The position numbers and the translations under genes were made by a program. Source: Bacteroidales bacterium (GTDB lineage Bacteria > Bacteroidota > Bacteroidia > Bacteroidales > Muribaculaceae). From it: a stretch of 28,053 nucleotides of DNA. Positions within the stretch are counted from its first letter, which is position 1; the number at the start of each line of letters is the position of its first letter. Below the pieces are notes generated by a model. That model did not search any database, was not told the origin of the DNA, and saw only the letters and a list, made by a program, of their open reading frames with translations. Below, piece by piece: positions 8,057 to 15,399 of this stretch. The stretch lies in the NCBI GenBank assembly GCA_900767075.1, contig CAAFXX010000007.1:1-28053 (forward strand), written 5' to 3'.

Positions 8057-8097
8057 ACCTGAGGAGGTGGAATCCTTCCGGATTCCCTCCTTCAGGT
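8057..8097 (-). terminator. long hairpin after the PI-PLC-like gene, possible terminator
   Basis: ACCTGAGGAGGTGGAATCC pairs with GGATTCCCTCCTTCAGGT across a four-base loop, with one bulge and one mismatch. It begins 16 bases after the stop codon of the PI-PLC-like lipoprotein gene. Only a loose T-rich stretch (TTACTTTTT) follows, so it could equally protect the mRNA or attenuate reading into the CotH gene. Confidence 0.45.
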
Positions 8098-8112
8098 TGT
8101 TATAGAGAATTA

Positions 8113-10455
8113 TTACTGCTGAACAGGAGTCCAGGCATTCCCGGCAACTTTATGCGATGAGCTAAAACTTGCCTCTGTCGGATTAACATTAGTTGTCGTT
8201 TCCGCTCTGTCAAGATCGAATTGGTTATTCATCTCGAAGATCTCACGGATCAGAGCCGGTCCACTGTAAGACGAGTTCGTTGCCTGATTGATGAATACCA
8301 TTCCTACAGGCGAGGGCTTGTTATTTGCAATCTTATCCTGAATCTGCTTAAGAAGGAATGGATTCAGTGAATTTGCAACGTTATATGTACCATTACTGTC
8401 TGAGGAACCTGATTTATTATATGCAGTTGTACCACCAGCACCAACAAAATACCATGCGTTATGAGTCCTTGCAGCATGAACCTGATCGGAATTCGATATA
8501 ATCGTTCCGATTGCATCCTGACGTATTTTCAAAGTAGGTAACTCATTAACAAGACTTGTTCCCTCACTGTTATAGGATCTGTTAGCCAATGAATAGTTCA
8601 GATACAGATTATCAGGATTTTGTCCTACTGTTGCTATGACTACATTCTCTCCAAATGTTTCATTTGCCCCGAATGGCCAGGCTTTCCATTTCATAGGTGA
8701 TATAAGGGATGATTCCAGATGAGTAGACTCCCAACTCATATCCGTATATGCAAACAATGCATTGGGCCAACCATTATTAGTAACGTTGTTTTCTACAGTC
8801 GTATCAACACATATTAATACAATCAACTTACCTCGTACATCCTTGATGGTAGTATTAGGAGTAATTTGATTTGCATAAATGATGTCTGTGTAGCCCGATA
8901 GTATCGATTGAAGCTTATTAATCCAGATACGTTTGCAATCATCGCCCATAGATTTTCTACCTCCATCAGAATAATTTATCGCCAACACAGCAAATTCTTT
9001 TTGTCCGGCTTCGGTTTTCAATTGAGCCTGAATAGCAGTGATCATATTGTTTAATGCTGTGGCTTTTTCGTAATAATTGACAAGCGTAGGATTATCACCA
9101 GTTCCATTGATTACAACAGTTCCATTATTTATATCACTCCACAGCTGTGCTGCACCTGTAAAGCCCACACGAGTTTCTACCTGAAAAGCTCGGACGCCAG
9201 CATTAAATAACTTTTCAATTGTAGCATCAGATTGTTGATAGCCTTCATTTTTATCCCAACTGCTTCCATTTCCTACATGGCTGCCGTCCCAGGCATACCA
9301 GGCACCGGGAAGCGACATCTCAGATACATATATGTTATCAGGGAACTGTGCCATCCAAGATTCAGGTGTAAACTGCCAAAGCTGACCTGTTATAGACAAT
9401 TCACCAAATGACATTTTATGAACCTGTCCAGGTACAAGAGTCGTATTGGCACCTTCGGAAGCAGAAAGATTCTTTGCAAAAGTACCGCCGGCTGTATTCA
9501 CAGAAATAGTCCAGTTTTCATCAAGTTTGAGATTCTGGGCAAGCATCGGATTGATAATCATTTTGATCGAGAAGCTCTGTCCTTCCTCAATCTGAAGATA
9601 TCTGCCGTCTTCACCTGACGCTGTCTGATAAACTGTATTAACTGTAACTGAATTAGATGTAGCGCCACCAGCAGAAGCTGTGAAAGTAGGAGCCGTAGTG
9701 CAATCCGGGTTAAACTGAACGTCGAATTCACCGGCAATGTTAGTACCTGTCGGAGCATTAAGAGTGACGCTTCGTATCATCAGCTTGTTTTCCTGTCCTT
9801 CGGGAAGATTACCGGTATGTTTATAACCGGCGAATGTCATGTAGAGGGTCGTTGCCGTAGGATTGAATTTCAGATTGACGGTCTCTCCGGAGTTCTGGTT
9901 AGGAGTCTGAGCATACATGAACTGACCCTGCATCGTGGCATTATCCGGGTTGAGAACGTATGTTGTAGCTCCTGCTGCTGTTGAAGGTGTATAATTGTTC
10001 GGAAGGAAACATGTCTGATCAACAGGCACCTTACCTTTTGCCGAAACTGTGTTGTTACTTACCGTCAGGTCATTCGCAGCTGTCGCGGGATAGACAGCAT
10101 AGAAGTTGTAGCCTGTCGTCGCATTACCCCACTGCACGCCGTGATCTCCGACCATGTCGAGAGAATTTGCATAGTTCTGCTTGTCGGCTGTTCCGATGTT
10201 TACATCATATAAACCGTTAGTGAAACCGCCGTCAGCGCACTGAGGGCTTGCAACTGCAACCTTGTCACCTTTGATCCAGCTGATTCCAAGACCGGTGCTG
10301 GTTTCACCATCATAGATTGTGCGGGTTCCGGGCAGCGATGCCGAGAACTGCACGCCTTCACCGGGTTTGGCAGGCTCAGGACCAAAGTTGTCGTCCTTAC
10401 AACCTGTTGCCACACCGGCGAGAGCCAATGCTAAAAATAAATTAGTATATCTCAT
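8113..10455 (-). CDS. fimbrillin-like lipoprotein with PI-PLC-like C-terminal domain
   Basis: This 780-residue protein has lipobox VATGC (Cys19). Residues about 35-355 resemble a fimbrillin-type tandem beta domain (TRTIYD, ISWIKGDKVAV, YNFYAVYPA, AGEFDV). Residues about 367-745 have the outline of a bacterial phosphatidylinositol phospholipase C X-domain. The landmarks are SWMAQFPDNIYVSEMSLPG, then QQSDATIEKLFNAGVRAFQVETRV (in two parts around 407-430), then TIKDVRGKLIVLICVD. The family's SIPGTHDS motif reads SLPGAWYAW here, so the first catalytic His is replaced by Trp386. I also see no clear second His. It may therefore be a non-catalytic binder or use other chemistry. The gene starts 12 bases after the 64-residue small protein. 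The call of the fold is from motifs only. Confidence 0.72.
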   Translation of the reverse strand: MRYTNLFLALALAGVATGCKDDNFGPEPAKPGEGVQFSASLPGTRTIYDGETSTGLGISWIKGDKVAVASPQCADGGFTNGLYDVNIGTADKQNYANSLDMVGDHGVQWGNATTGYNFYAVYPATAANDLTVSNNTVSAKGKVPVDQTCFLPNNYTPSTAAGATTYVLNPDNATMQGQFMYAQTPNQNSGETVNLKFNPTATTLYMTFAGYKHTGNLPEGQENKLMIRSVTLNAPTGTNIAGEFDVQFNPDCTTAPTFTASAGGATSNSVTVNTVYQTASGEDGRYLQIEEGQSFSIKMIINPMLAQNLKLDENWTISVNTAGGTFAKNLSASEGANTTLVPGQVHKMSFGELSITGQLWQFTPESWMAQFPDNIYVSEMSLPGAWYAWDGSHVGNGSSWDKNEGYQQSDATIEKLFNAGVRAFQVETRVGFTGAAQLWSDINNGTVVINGTGDNPTLVNYYEKATALNNMITAIQAQLKTEAGQKEFAVLAINYSDGGRKSMGDDCKRIWINKLQSILSGYTDIIYANQITPNTTIKDVRGKLIVLICVDTTVENNVTNNGWPNALFAYTDMSWESTHLESSLISPMKWKAWPFGANETFGENVVIATVGQNPDNLYLNYSLANRSYNSEGTSLVNELPTLKIRQDAIGTIISNSDQVHAARTHNAWYFVGAGGTTAYNKSGSSDSNGTYNVANSLNPFLLKQIQDKIANNKPSPVGMVFINQATNSSYSGPALIREIFEMNNQFDLDRAETTTNVNPTEASFSSSHKVAGNAWTPVQQ

Positions 10456-10467
10456 TTCGTTTGATAA

Positions 10468-10662
10468 TTATTGTTTAGTCCAATCATTGGTGAAAGCATC
10501 ATTTTCACCACTCATAAAGTCGTTATTGAATTTCTGCTCCTCTATTCGGCCCAGATTACTATCCGGATTCTGAATATCCACGGATCCGGAGCAGATGGGG
10601 CTTTCGAGCTCCACCCGCGTGACAGCCGTTTCCGGCTGCTCATAGATTTTTTTCTTTTTCAT
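10468..10662 (-). CDS. 64-residue small protein, MKKKK-Y-x-P type, unknown function
   Basis: It opens MKKKKIYEQPETAV, with a central VELESPICSGSVD and an acidic, Asn-rich tail. Small proteins with a basic start, Tyr-x-x-Pro and a Ser/Cys-containing middle are common in Bacteroidales, often just upstream of fimbrillin-like genes. Their function is not known to me. The gene ends 12 bases before the PI-PLC-like lipoprotein ATG, so the two are probably co-transcribed and perhaps translationally coupled. It has no signal peptide by eye. One Cys (in PICSGS) is a possible modification site. It could be a leader or chaperone of the lipoprotein or a substrate of the PqqD/peptidase set; both are guesses. 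Confidence 0.65.
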   Translation of the reverse strand: MKKKKIYEQPETAVTRVELESPICSGSVDIQNPDSNLGRIEEQKFNNDFMSGENDAFTNDWTKQ

Positions 10663-10693
10663 TGCTTAAAATATTTTAAAGGTTTATATCCAA

Positions 10694-10724
10694 AAAAAGT
10701 ATTGTTGACCTGAAGGGGCGCAAA
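10694..10724 (-). promoter_or_regulatory. possible promoter of the small protein/PI-PLC-like operon
   Basis: On the minus strand TTTG (10724-10721) is followed after 19 bases by TACTTTTT (10701-10694). This is close to the Bacteroidales layout TTTG-N19-21-TAnnTTTG, with the last base differing. The -33 element would lie inside a GCGC palindrome (10716-10735), so the repeat may have donated part of the promoter. Confidence 0.3.
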
Positions 10725-10907
10725 ATATTGCGCCCGCCACGACAATTACACCGCCGAATGTATGCGGCACACAGAACCATTAACCCACGGGCAATGCCGC
10801 GGCGGGCGCAAAATATTGCGCCCCTACAGCAGTGCTCTGGTCAGGCGGTGCTACATGCCAAAGGCATGTCCCTACAGGTCAGCCGGCGGTTGGAAACCGC
10901 CTGTCCG
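10716..10907. repeat. palindrome cluster between Wzc and the lipoprotein operon
   Basis: Two copies of the GGGCGC-AAAATATT-GCGCCC palindrome lie at 10716-10735 and 10804-10823, with mirrored outer flanks (CCCGCC facing GGCGGG). A single CATGCC-core arm ending CCCTACA lies at 10853-10876. A fourth type, CCGGCGGTTGGAAACCGCC, is near 10883-10901. The flank GTGCTCTGG also appears. Apart from the possible promoter, no gene is visible in this 245-base spacer. Confidence 0.85.
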
Positions 10908-10908
10908 G

Positions 10909-13299
10909 TCAGACGAAGCGGAGGCGGCGCCTGTGGTGCTTCTTTTTCTTGCCGCCGTAGCCGTAGTTGCCATAGCCGTATCCGTAGCCGTAACCATAAC
11001 CGTAGCCGTATCCGCCGTGGAGCTTCACGCCGTTGAGTATGATGCCGAGCTGTCCGAGCTTGCCCTCGTCGTAGAGTGCCTGGATGTCGGGCAGCTGACG
11101 GCGGTCGAGCGAGCCGACACGCACCACGAAGAGCGTGAGGTCGGCGACACGGTTCGACACCGATGCGTCGGCAACCATGCCCACGGGCACGGAGTCGGCG
11201 ATCACATAGTCATAGCGCTCGCGCAGCTCGCGGAAGAGCTCGTCGAGGCGCGGGCTGCCGAGCAGCTCCACAGGGTTGGGGGGCACGACGCCCGCCGGGA
11301 TGAGGTCCGGCTCGCCGGGGCGCCTGACGATGATCTCGTCGAGCGTGACGGTCGGGTCGTAGAGGTAATTGGTGATACCGAGGGCGTCATGCTTCACGCC
11401 GGCTCGGTGCGACAGCGTTGCCTTGCGGATGTCGAGGTCGACGAGCGCGACCTTCTTGCCGCCCGCCAGCAGTGCCTCCGCCATGTTGATCACGGTGAAG
11501 GTCTTGCCGGCGCCCTCGCGGAAGGAGGTGGTCATCAGCACGCGGGCGTCGTGGCCCTTCGCCTTCGCCATCATGTTGATGTTGGCAATCACCATGCGGA
11601 AGGCGTCGCCCGTGAGCGCCTTCATCGCCTCCTTCTTCTCCTCATGCGCCTTGGCGCTGCGGAAGAGAGGCTTGCGGGCGTCGAGGTCGGCATTGAGGGG
11701 CACCTCGCCGAGGAAGGGCACCGAGACGGAATCCTTGATGTCGCGGCGACCGCGCACGCGCGTGTTCATGAAGGCTCCGAGCAGGAAGACCACGGTCGGC
11801 ACGAAGATGCCGGCGAGACCGCCGAGCATCATCATGCGGTTGCGCTTGGGCGAGATCTGCGTCACGCTGCCGTCGGGCGCGTCGATGATGCGCGCGTTGT
11901 TGTCAGCCATAGCCTGGGTCAGCGCGTTCTCCTCGCGGCGGTTGAGCAGGAAGAGATAGAGCGACTCCTTGATCTTCTGCTGACGCTCGATCGAGAGGAT
12001 CTCGCGCTCCTTGCGGGGGATGGTGGCGATGCGGCTTTCGGCGGCACCCTCGTAGCCGCGGGCGTCGCGGCGCTTCACCTGGATCGACACGATGATGTTG
12101 TCGATGCCGCTGAGGATATTGTTTCGGAGCAGCTTGAGCGAATTGGAGAGCTCCAGGATCACGGGGTTCGCCTCGGAGCTCTCGTCCTTGAGGCGGTCGC
12201 GCTGCAGCTTGATGGAGTTATACTGCGAGATCTGGCTCTCGATTGCCTGGTCGTTGATGCCGAGGTTGGTGGGGATAAGGTCGTTGGCGCGGGTGGGGTC
12301 CATCAGGTATTCCTTGATGAAGAGGGCGATGCGCAGCTGCGTGTCGTACTGCAGGGCGTCGGAGTTATAGCGCGCCGACTCGCCCATATAGCGCGAGGTC
12401 ATGGAGCCGATGTCGACCACCTGGTTGTTGCGGCGGTAGGACTCGAGTTCCGACTCGACGCCGCCGAGCTCGCGACCGATGATCTGGAGACGCTCGTCGA
12501 TGAAGTCTGCCGTATTGATCGCCACCTGGTTCTTGTCGTTGATCGACTCCTCGTTGTAGACCTGGATGAGGGTGTTGAGGATCGCCACGTCGAGGTCAGG
12601 AGAGCCTGAGGTGACGGCGATGTTGATGATGGTACCATCCTTCTCCTCCTGGCGTATTCCGAGGTTGGCGGCGAGCCGGTTGACGGTGGCAAGCTCGGGC
12701 TCCTTGGTGACGCGGATCTCCTTGCCGAACCATTCGGGCGACATGGAGGAGGTGGAGCGGATCATGAGCTTCACGCCGTCAACGTCGTAAAGCCTGCCGT
12801 TGCTGAGGCGGAACCGGCGCATGTCGCCGCCGGCGCGCGCCACGGAGAGACGCGTGGTTGCCGAGTCGAGCGGCTCAAGCGTATAGACGAGCGAAGCCTT
12901 GGGGGAGAGGTCAGGGAAAGTGATGTCGAGCGGGCTCACGCCGTAGATGTTGACATAGCGGAGGCCGCGGTGCGTCTCATAGATGACGTCGGCACGGGTG
13001 CGCGCCACAACCTCCTGGAGCAGGCGCTTCGAGCGGAACTGCAGGATCTCGTTGGTGACGTTGACGCGGTTGATCGAATTGTCGTAGCGGTCGAGGCCTC
13101 CGGTCGATGTCTTGTTGGAGGGATCCTTGATGATTACCTTGGTCTGCGCATAGTAGACCAGGGGAGCCGTGGCGGAACGGTACCAGGCGAAGGCGAGGCA
13201 GACCGCCAGGGCAAGCACGTACCAGGGCCATTTGCTCAGCAGATAGAGCAGGATATCGGTAAGGTTGGGCCCTTTCGACTGTGATGCTTGATTAGTCAT
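10909..13299 (-). CDS. Wzc-like polysaccharide co-polymerase with BY-kinase domain
   Basis: This 796-residue protein controls chain length and export through autophosphorylation. The N-terminal Wzz part has a membrane segment near 25-42 and a long helical periplasmic region (about 245-470). A second membrane segment lies near 489-511. The tyrosine kinase domain has Walker A REGAGKT (594-600), Walker A' VDLDIR (620-625) and a Walker B-like YVIADS (698-703). The tail (764-781) has nine Tyr, eight of them in strict or near-strict Gly-Tyr alternation, followed by a basic end (KKKKHHRRRLRFV). Tyr-rich tails are the usual phosphorylation site, but the exact GY alternation and polybasic end are notable. 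It follows Wza across a repeat-filled 214-base spacer. Confidence 0.95.
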   Translation of the reverse strand: MTNQASQSKGPNLTDILLYLLSKWPWYVLALAVCLAFAWYRSATAPLVYYAQTKVIIKDPSNKTSTGGLDRYDNSINRVNVTNEILQFRSKRLLQEVVARTRADVIYETHRGLRYVNIYGVSPLDITFPDLSPKASLVYTLEPLDSATTRLSVARAGGDMRRFRLSNGRLYDVDGVKLMIRSTSSMSPEWFGKEIRVTKEPELATVNRLAANLGIRQEEKDGTIINIAVTSGSPDLDVAILNTLIQVYNEESINDKNQVAINTADFIDERLQIIGRELGGVESELESYRRNNQVVDIGSMTSRYMGESARYNSDALQYDTQLRIALFIKEYLMDPTRANDLIPTNLGINDQAIESQISQYNSIKLQRDRLKDESSEANPVILELSNSLKLLRNNILSGIDNIIVSIQVKRRDARGYEGAAESRIATIPRKEREILSIERQQKIKESLYLFLLNRREENALTQAMADNNARIIDAPDGSVTQISPKRNRMMMLGGLAGIFVPTVVFLLGAFMNTRVRGRRDIKDSVSVPFLGEVPLNADLDARKPLFRSAKAHEEKKEAMKALTGDAFRMVIANINMMAKAKGHDARVLMTTSFREGAGKTFTVINMAEALLAGGKKVALVDLDIRKATLSHRAGVKHDALGITNYLYDPTVTLDEIIVRRPGEPDLIPAGVVPPNPVELLGSPRLDELFRELRERYDYVIADSVPVGMVADASVSNRVADLTLFVVRVGSLDRRQLPDIQALYDEGKLGQLGIILNGVKLHGGYGYGYGYGYGYGYGNYGYGGKKKKHHRRRLRFV
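10957..11010 (-). repeat. in-frame 6-bp repeat coding the Gly-Tyr tail of Wzc
   Basis: Imperfect repeats of CCGTAGCCGTAACC type (6-base period on the plus strand) encode alternating Tyr and Gly. Because the period is two codons, gain or loss of units changes the number of tyrosines without shifting the frame. Confidence 0.85.
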
Positions 13300-13338
13300 T
13301 TCTAATTATAATCGGTATTATTGGAATTATCTTGATTA

Positions 13339-13512
13339 TAGGAGCCATATGCCCTATAAGCCCTATAGTAGGGTCGCGGTCTTCCGCGACCGCTCGGGAA
13401 TCTCGAGATTCCCGGGATGCCCGGGCTATTGGCCCTATTGGGCTTATTGGGCTTATTGCTCCTATTGCCCCTATTAATTTGAAGCCCGGCCGCGGCAGGC
13501 CGCGACCCTACA
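13339..13512. repeat. composite repeat spacer between Wza and Wzc
   Basis: In order: a 9-bp-period arm, TAGGAGCCATATGCCCTATA and on (13339-13367); a GTAGGG-TCGCGG-palindrome (13368-13391); a second palindrome CGGGAATCTCGAGATTCCCG (13395-13414); the opposing 9-bp-period arm, GGGCTTATT units ending GCTCCTA (13425-13464); and a closing palindrome ending GCGACCCTACA (13488-13512). The two 9-mer arms are imperfect reverse complements and could fold into one long hairpin. Confidence 0.85.
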
Positions 13513-13514
13513 GT

Positions 13515-14306
13515 TTATTTCGTTACCCAAAGCACTGTGGCTGTCGCCGAGACCACCGAGAGCGCCACGGTGAGCCATTCAAGGAAGCTTGCCTTCTTCT
13601 CGCTCTTCGGCTTCTTGGGGCGGACGTAGATGATGTCGTTCTGTGCCAGGTAGAACACCGGCGAGTTGAAGAGGTCCGACTTGCGGATGTCGACCGTGTG
13701 GACCTTGCGGATGTTCCCTTCCTCGCGGATCACGGCGATCTGACCGAGGTCGGCGTTGGTGGCGAGGTCGCCCGCCTGGGCTATCGCCTCGAGCAGCGTG
13801 ATGCGGTCGCCGTCGCAGGTATAGTTGCCGTTGCTGTTGGCGGCGCCGAGCACGGTATAATGGAAATTCTTGAATTCGATGGTCACGATCGGGTCCTTGA
13901 TGTAGTTGCCCTGAATTATACGGTTGCGAATCATCTCCGAAACATCGGCGAGGGTCATGCCCGCCACGTAGAGCTTGCCGAGAACGGGGAAGTTGATCTC
14001 GCCGTCGTTGTCGACGCGGTAATACTGCCCCTCAGCCTTGACGTTGACCTTGCCGGATTCCGAAGCGGAGACGGATCCGGGCGCCACGTTGAAAGGCACG
14101 GCGAGCTCGGGGTTCTTGCAGCTCACAGTGATTTCGAGACGGTCGTCGCGCTGCACCTTAGGCACGTAGCGCTGAGTGATGGCATAGCCCTGGTCGTCGG
14201 TCATGTCGGCGAGATAGAGGAAATCCTTCTGCGACTTGCAGCCGGCAAGCGCACCCGCCACAGCCACGACAAGGAAAGCCTTGATAATAGAATAAGCGAA
14301 TTTCAT
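13515..14306 (-). CDS. Wza-like polysaccharide export lipoprotein
   Basis: This 263-residue protein has lipobox ALAGC (Cys23), giving an outer-membrane lipoprotein that forms the export channel. The Poly_export domain is near 45-145 (RDDRLEITVSCKNP, DNDGEINFPVLGKLYVAGMT, DPIVTIEFKN). A SLBB-like part follows (YTVLGAANSNGNY, ITLLEAIAQAGDL, IIYVRPKK). It ends in a hydrophobic helix, WLTVALSVVSATATVLWV, as expected for the C-terminal outer-membrane segment. It is short compared with enterobacterial Wza but of a length usual for Bacteroidetes. It works with the Wzc-like protein encoded next. Confidence 0.95.
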   Translation of the reverse strand: MKFAYSIIKAFLVVAVAGALAGCKSQKDFLYLADMTDDQGYAITQRYVPKVQRDDRLEITVSCKNPELAVPFNVAPGSVSASESGKVNVKAEGQYYRVDNDGEINFPVLGKLYVAGMTLADVSEMIRNRIIQGNYIKDPIVTIEFKNFHYTVLGAANSNGNYTCDGDRITLLEAIAQAGDLATNADLGQIAVIREEGNIRKVHTVDIRKSDLFNSPVFYLAQNDIIYVRPKKPKSEKKASFLEWLTVALSVVSATATVLWVTK

Positions 14307-14340
14307 AAAGCGTATTATAGTTTTAATTTTTTAATCTTTT

Positions 14341-14513
14341 TAGGAGCCATAGGTCCTATAAGCCCTATAAGCCCTATAGTAGGGTCGCGGTCTTCCGCGA
14401 CCGCTCGGGAATCTCGAGATTCCCGGGATTCCCGGGCTATTGGCCCTATTGGGCTTATTGGGCTTATTGCTCCTATCTTTTGTCTGCGGTCGCGGCAGGC
14501 CGCGCCCCTACAA
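14341..14513. repeat. composite repeat spacer between the HprK-like and Wza genes
   Basis: It has the same architecture as the spacer at 13339-13512 and is nearly identical over long stretches: 9-bp-period arm (14341-14379), GTAGGG/TCGCGG palindrome (14379-14402), CGGGAATCTCGAGATTCCCG (14406-14425), opposing 9-mer arm (14437-14475) and a palindrome ending GCCCCTAC (to 14512). The last part, from 14473, lies inside the HprK-like coding region and encodes its final residues and stop. Confidence 0.85.
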
Positions 14514-15363
14514 GCCCCGCCCGGGCGGTCTGCGCCGCTTCGCGGTCGGGGCGGCATTCGAGAATGCCGACCGGCACCGTGGCGAGCAGCTCGAGCGCCG
14601 TCGAGGTCGCCTCGCCGTAGAGCCCGCGCGCCGAGGTCATCACCGACATCCCCGGGATGAAGCTCACGAATGCGTCGATCCCTTCGAGACGCGTGAAGCG
14701 GTTCGCGGGCGCCTGGCGGAGCCGCGCGATTCCCCCGACGGGACACGAGGCGTTGCGGAAGCAACGCGTCTTGCCGCTCCAGGGCGTCCCCGCCACGATG
14801 AAGCCTTCCGCGCCGGCGATGACCAGCGGGCAATCATCGTTGAGCAGGCGGCAGCCGGCGAAGTTCGCCACCCAGAGGCGCGAATGCGTGCTCTTGCCGA
14901 TGCCGCTCTCCCCCATGAAGATGTAGCCCCTGCCGACGAGCTCCACCACCGATGCGTGGAGCATGAGGGCGCGGCGCGTGGCGGCGTGCTGCGAGAAGAA
15001 GATGCGCGTCATCGAGTCCATCACGAAATCATAGCGCGGGTCGTCGTCGCTGAGGTAGACCACCGCCTCGCCGAAGTCCTTGCGCATCATCATCACGCGC
15101 GGGGCGTCGCCCGGCTCGGGGATGAGCGCCACAGCCCAGGCGGAGCCGGCGTCGTAAAGCGACGCGGAGCCGAGGTCGTTGTAGGAGGTCGAGAGCGGCT
15201 CCGCGCCCGCGAGCGCCGGTGCTTCCGCGCCCTCAATGCGCATCAAAGCTTCAGCGGTGCCTGCGGCGAGAAAGGGAGCGAAATTGCGCGGCAGCGAGGC
15301 GTCGCTCCAGCGAGCGCCCTCGACAGCCATCCGTATCCCCCCTATTTCGAGAGTAAAATCCAT
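14473..15363 (-). CDS. HprK-like (HPr kinase-related) P-loop protein
   Basis: This 296-residue protein carries the HPr-kinase fold in its C-terminal half. It has LHASVVEL (135-142), Walker A GESGIGKST (151-159), the LLNDDCPLV acidic motif (173-181) and GTPWSGKT (192-199). The N-terminal half has no clear motif. HprK-related kinases accompany PqqD-like proteins in lasso-peptide and EPS-associated clusters, where they are thought to phosphorylate a peptide or partner; here the substrate is unknown. It lies 36 bases downstream of the nucleotidyltransferase gene, separated by a GC hairpin. The last dozen residues (ARPAATADKR) and the TAG stop are encoded by repeat sequence, so the C-terminus was probably altered by insertion of the repeat. 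Confidence 0.85.
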   Translation of the reverse strand: MDFTLEIGGIRMAVEGARWSDASLPRNFAPFLAAGTAEALMRIEGAEAPALAGAEPLSTSYNDLGSASLYDAGSAWAVALIPEPGDAPRVMMMRKDFGEAVVYLSDDDPRYDFVMDSMTRIFFSQHAATRRALMLHASVVELVGRGYIFMGESGIGKSTHSRLWVANFAGCRLLNDDCPLVIAGAEGFIVAGTPWSGKTRCFRNASCPVGGIARLRQAPANRFTRLEGIDAFVSFIPGMSVMTSARGLYGEATSTALELLATVPVGILECRPDREAAQTARAGLVGARPAATADKR

Positions 15364-15372
15364 ATATCTTTT

Positions 15373-15390
15373 CCGGGGGCCAGCCCCCGG
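15373..15390 (-). repeat. GC-rich hairpin in the leader of the HprK-like gene
   Basis: CCGGGGGC and GCCCCCGG pair perfectly around a 2-base centre, nine bases before the HprK-like ATG and nine bases after the preceding stop codon. No U-tract follows. It could lower translation of the downstream gene or simply be another short palindromic repeat. Confidence 0.6.
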
Positions 15391-15399
15391 GTGTATCGG

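Noticed and set aside
10762..12609. A long plus-strand open frame (615 codons) opposite Wzc, and similar ones at 5722-7197, 13332-14660, 14440-15681 and 19338-20666
   Set aside because: They are antisense shadows of clear minus-strand genes. Their products are Arg/His/Val/Leu-rich with no family motif, as expected from GC-rich codon usage on the other strand, and several run through the repeat spacers.
15373..15390. A terminator ending the NTase transcript
   Set aside because: The hairpin has no following U-tract and lies nine bases before the next ATG, so termination there is unlikely.
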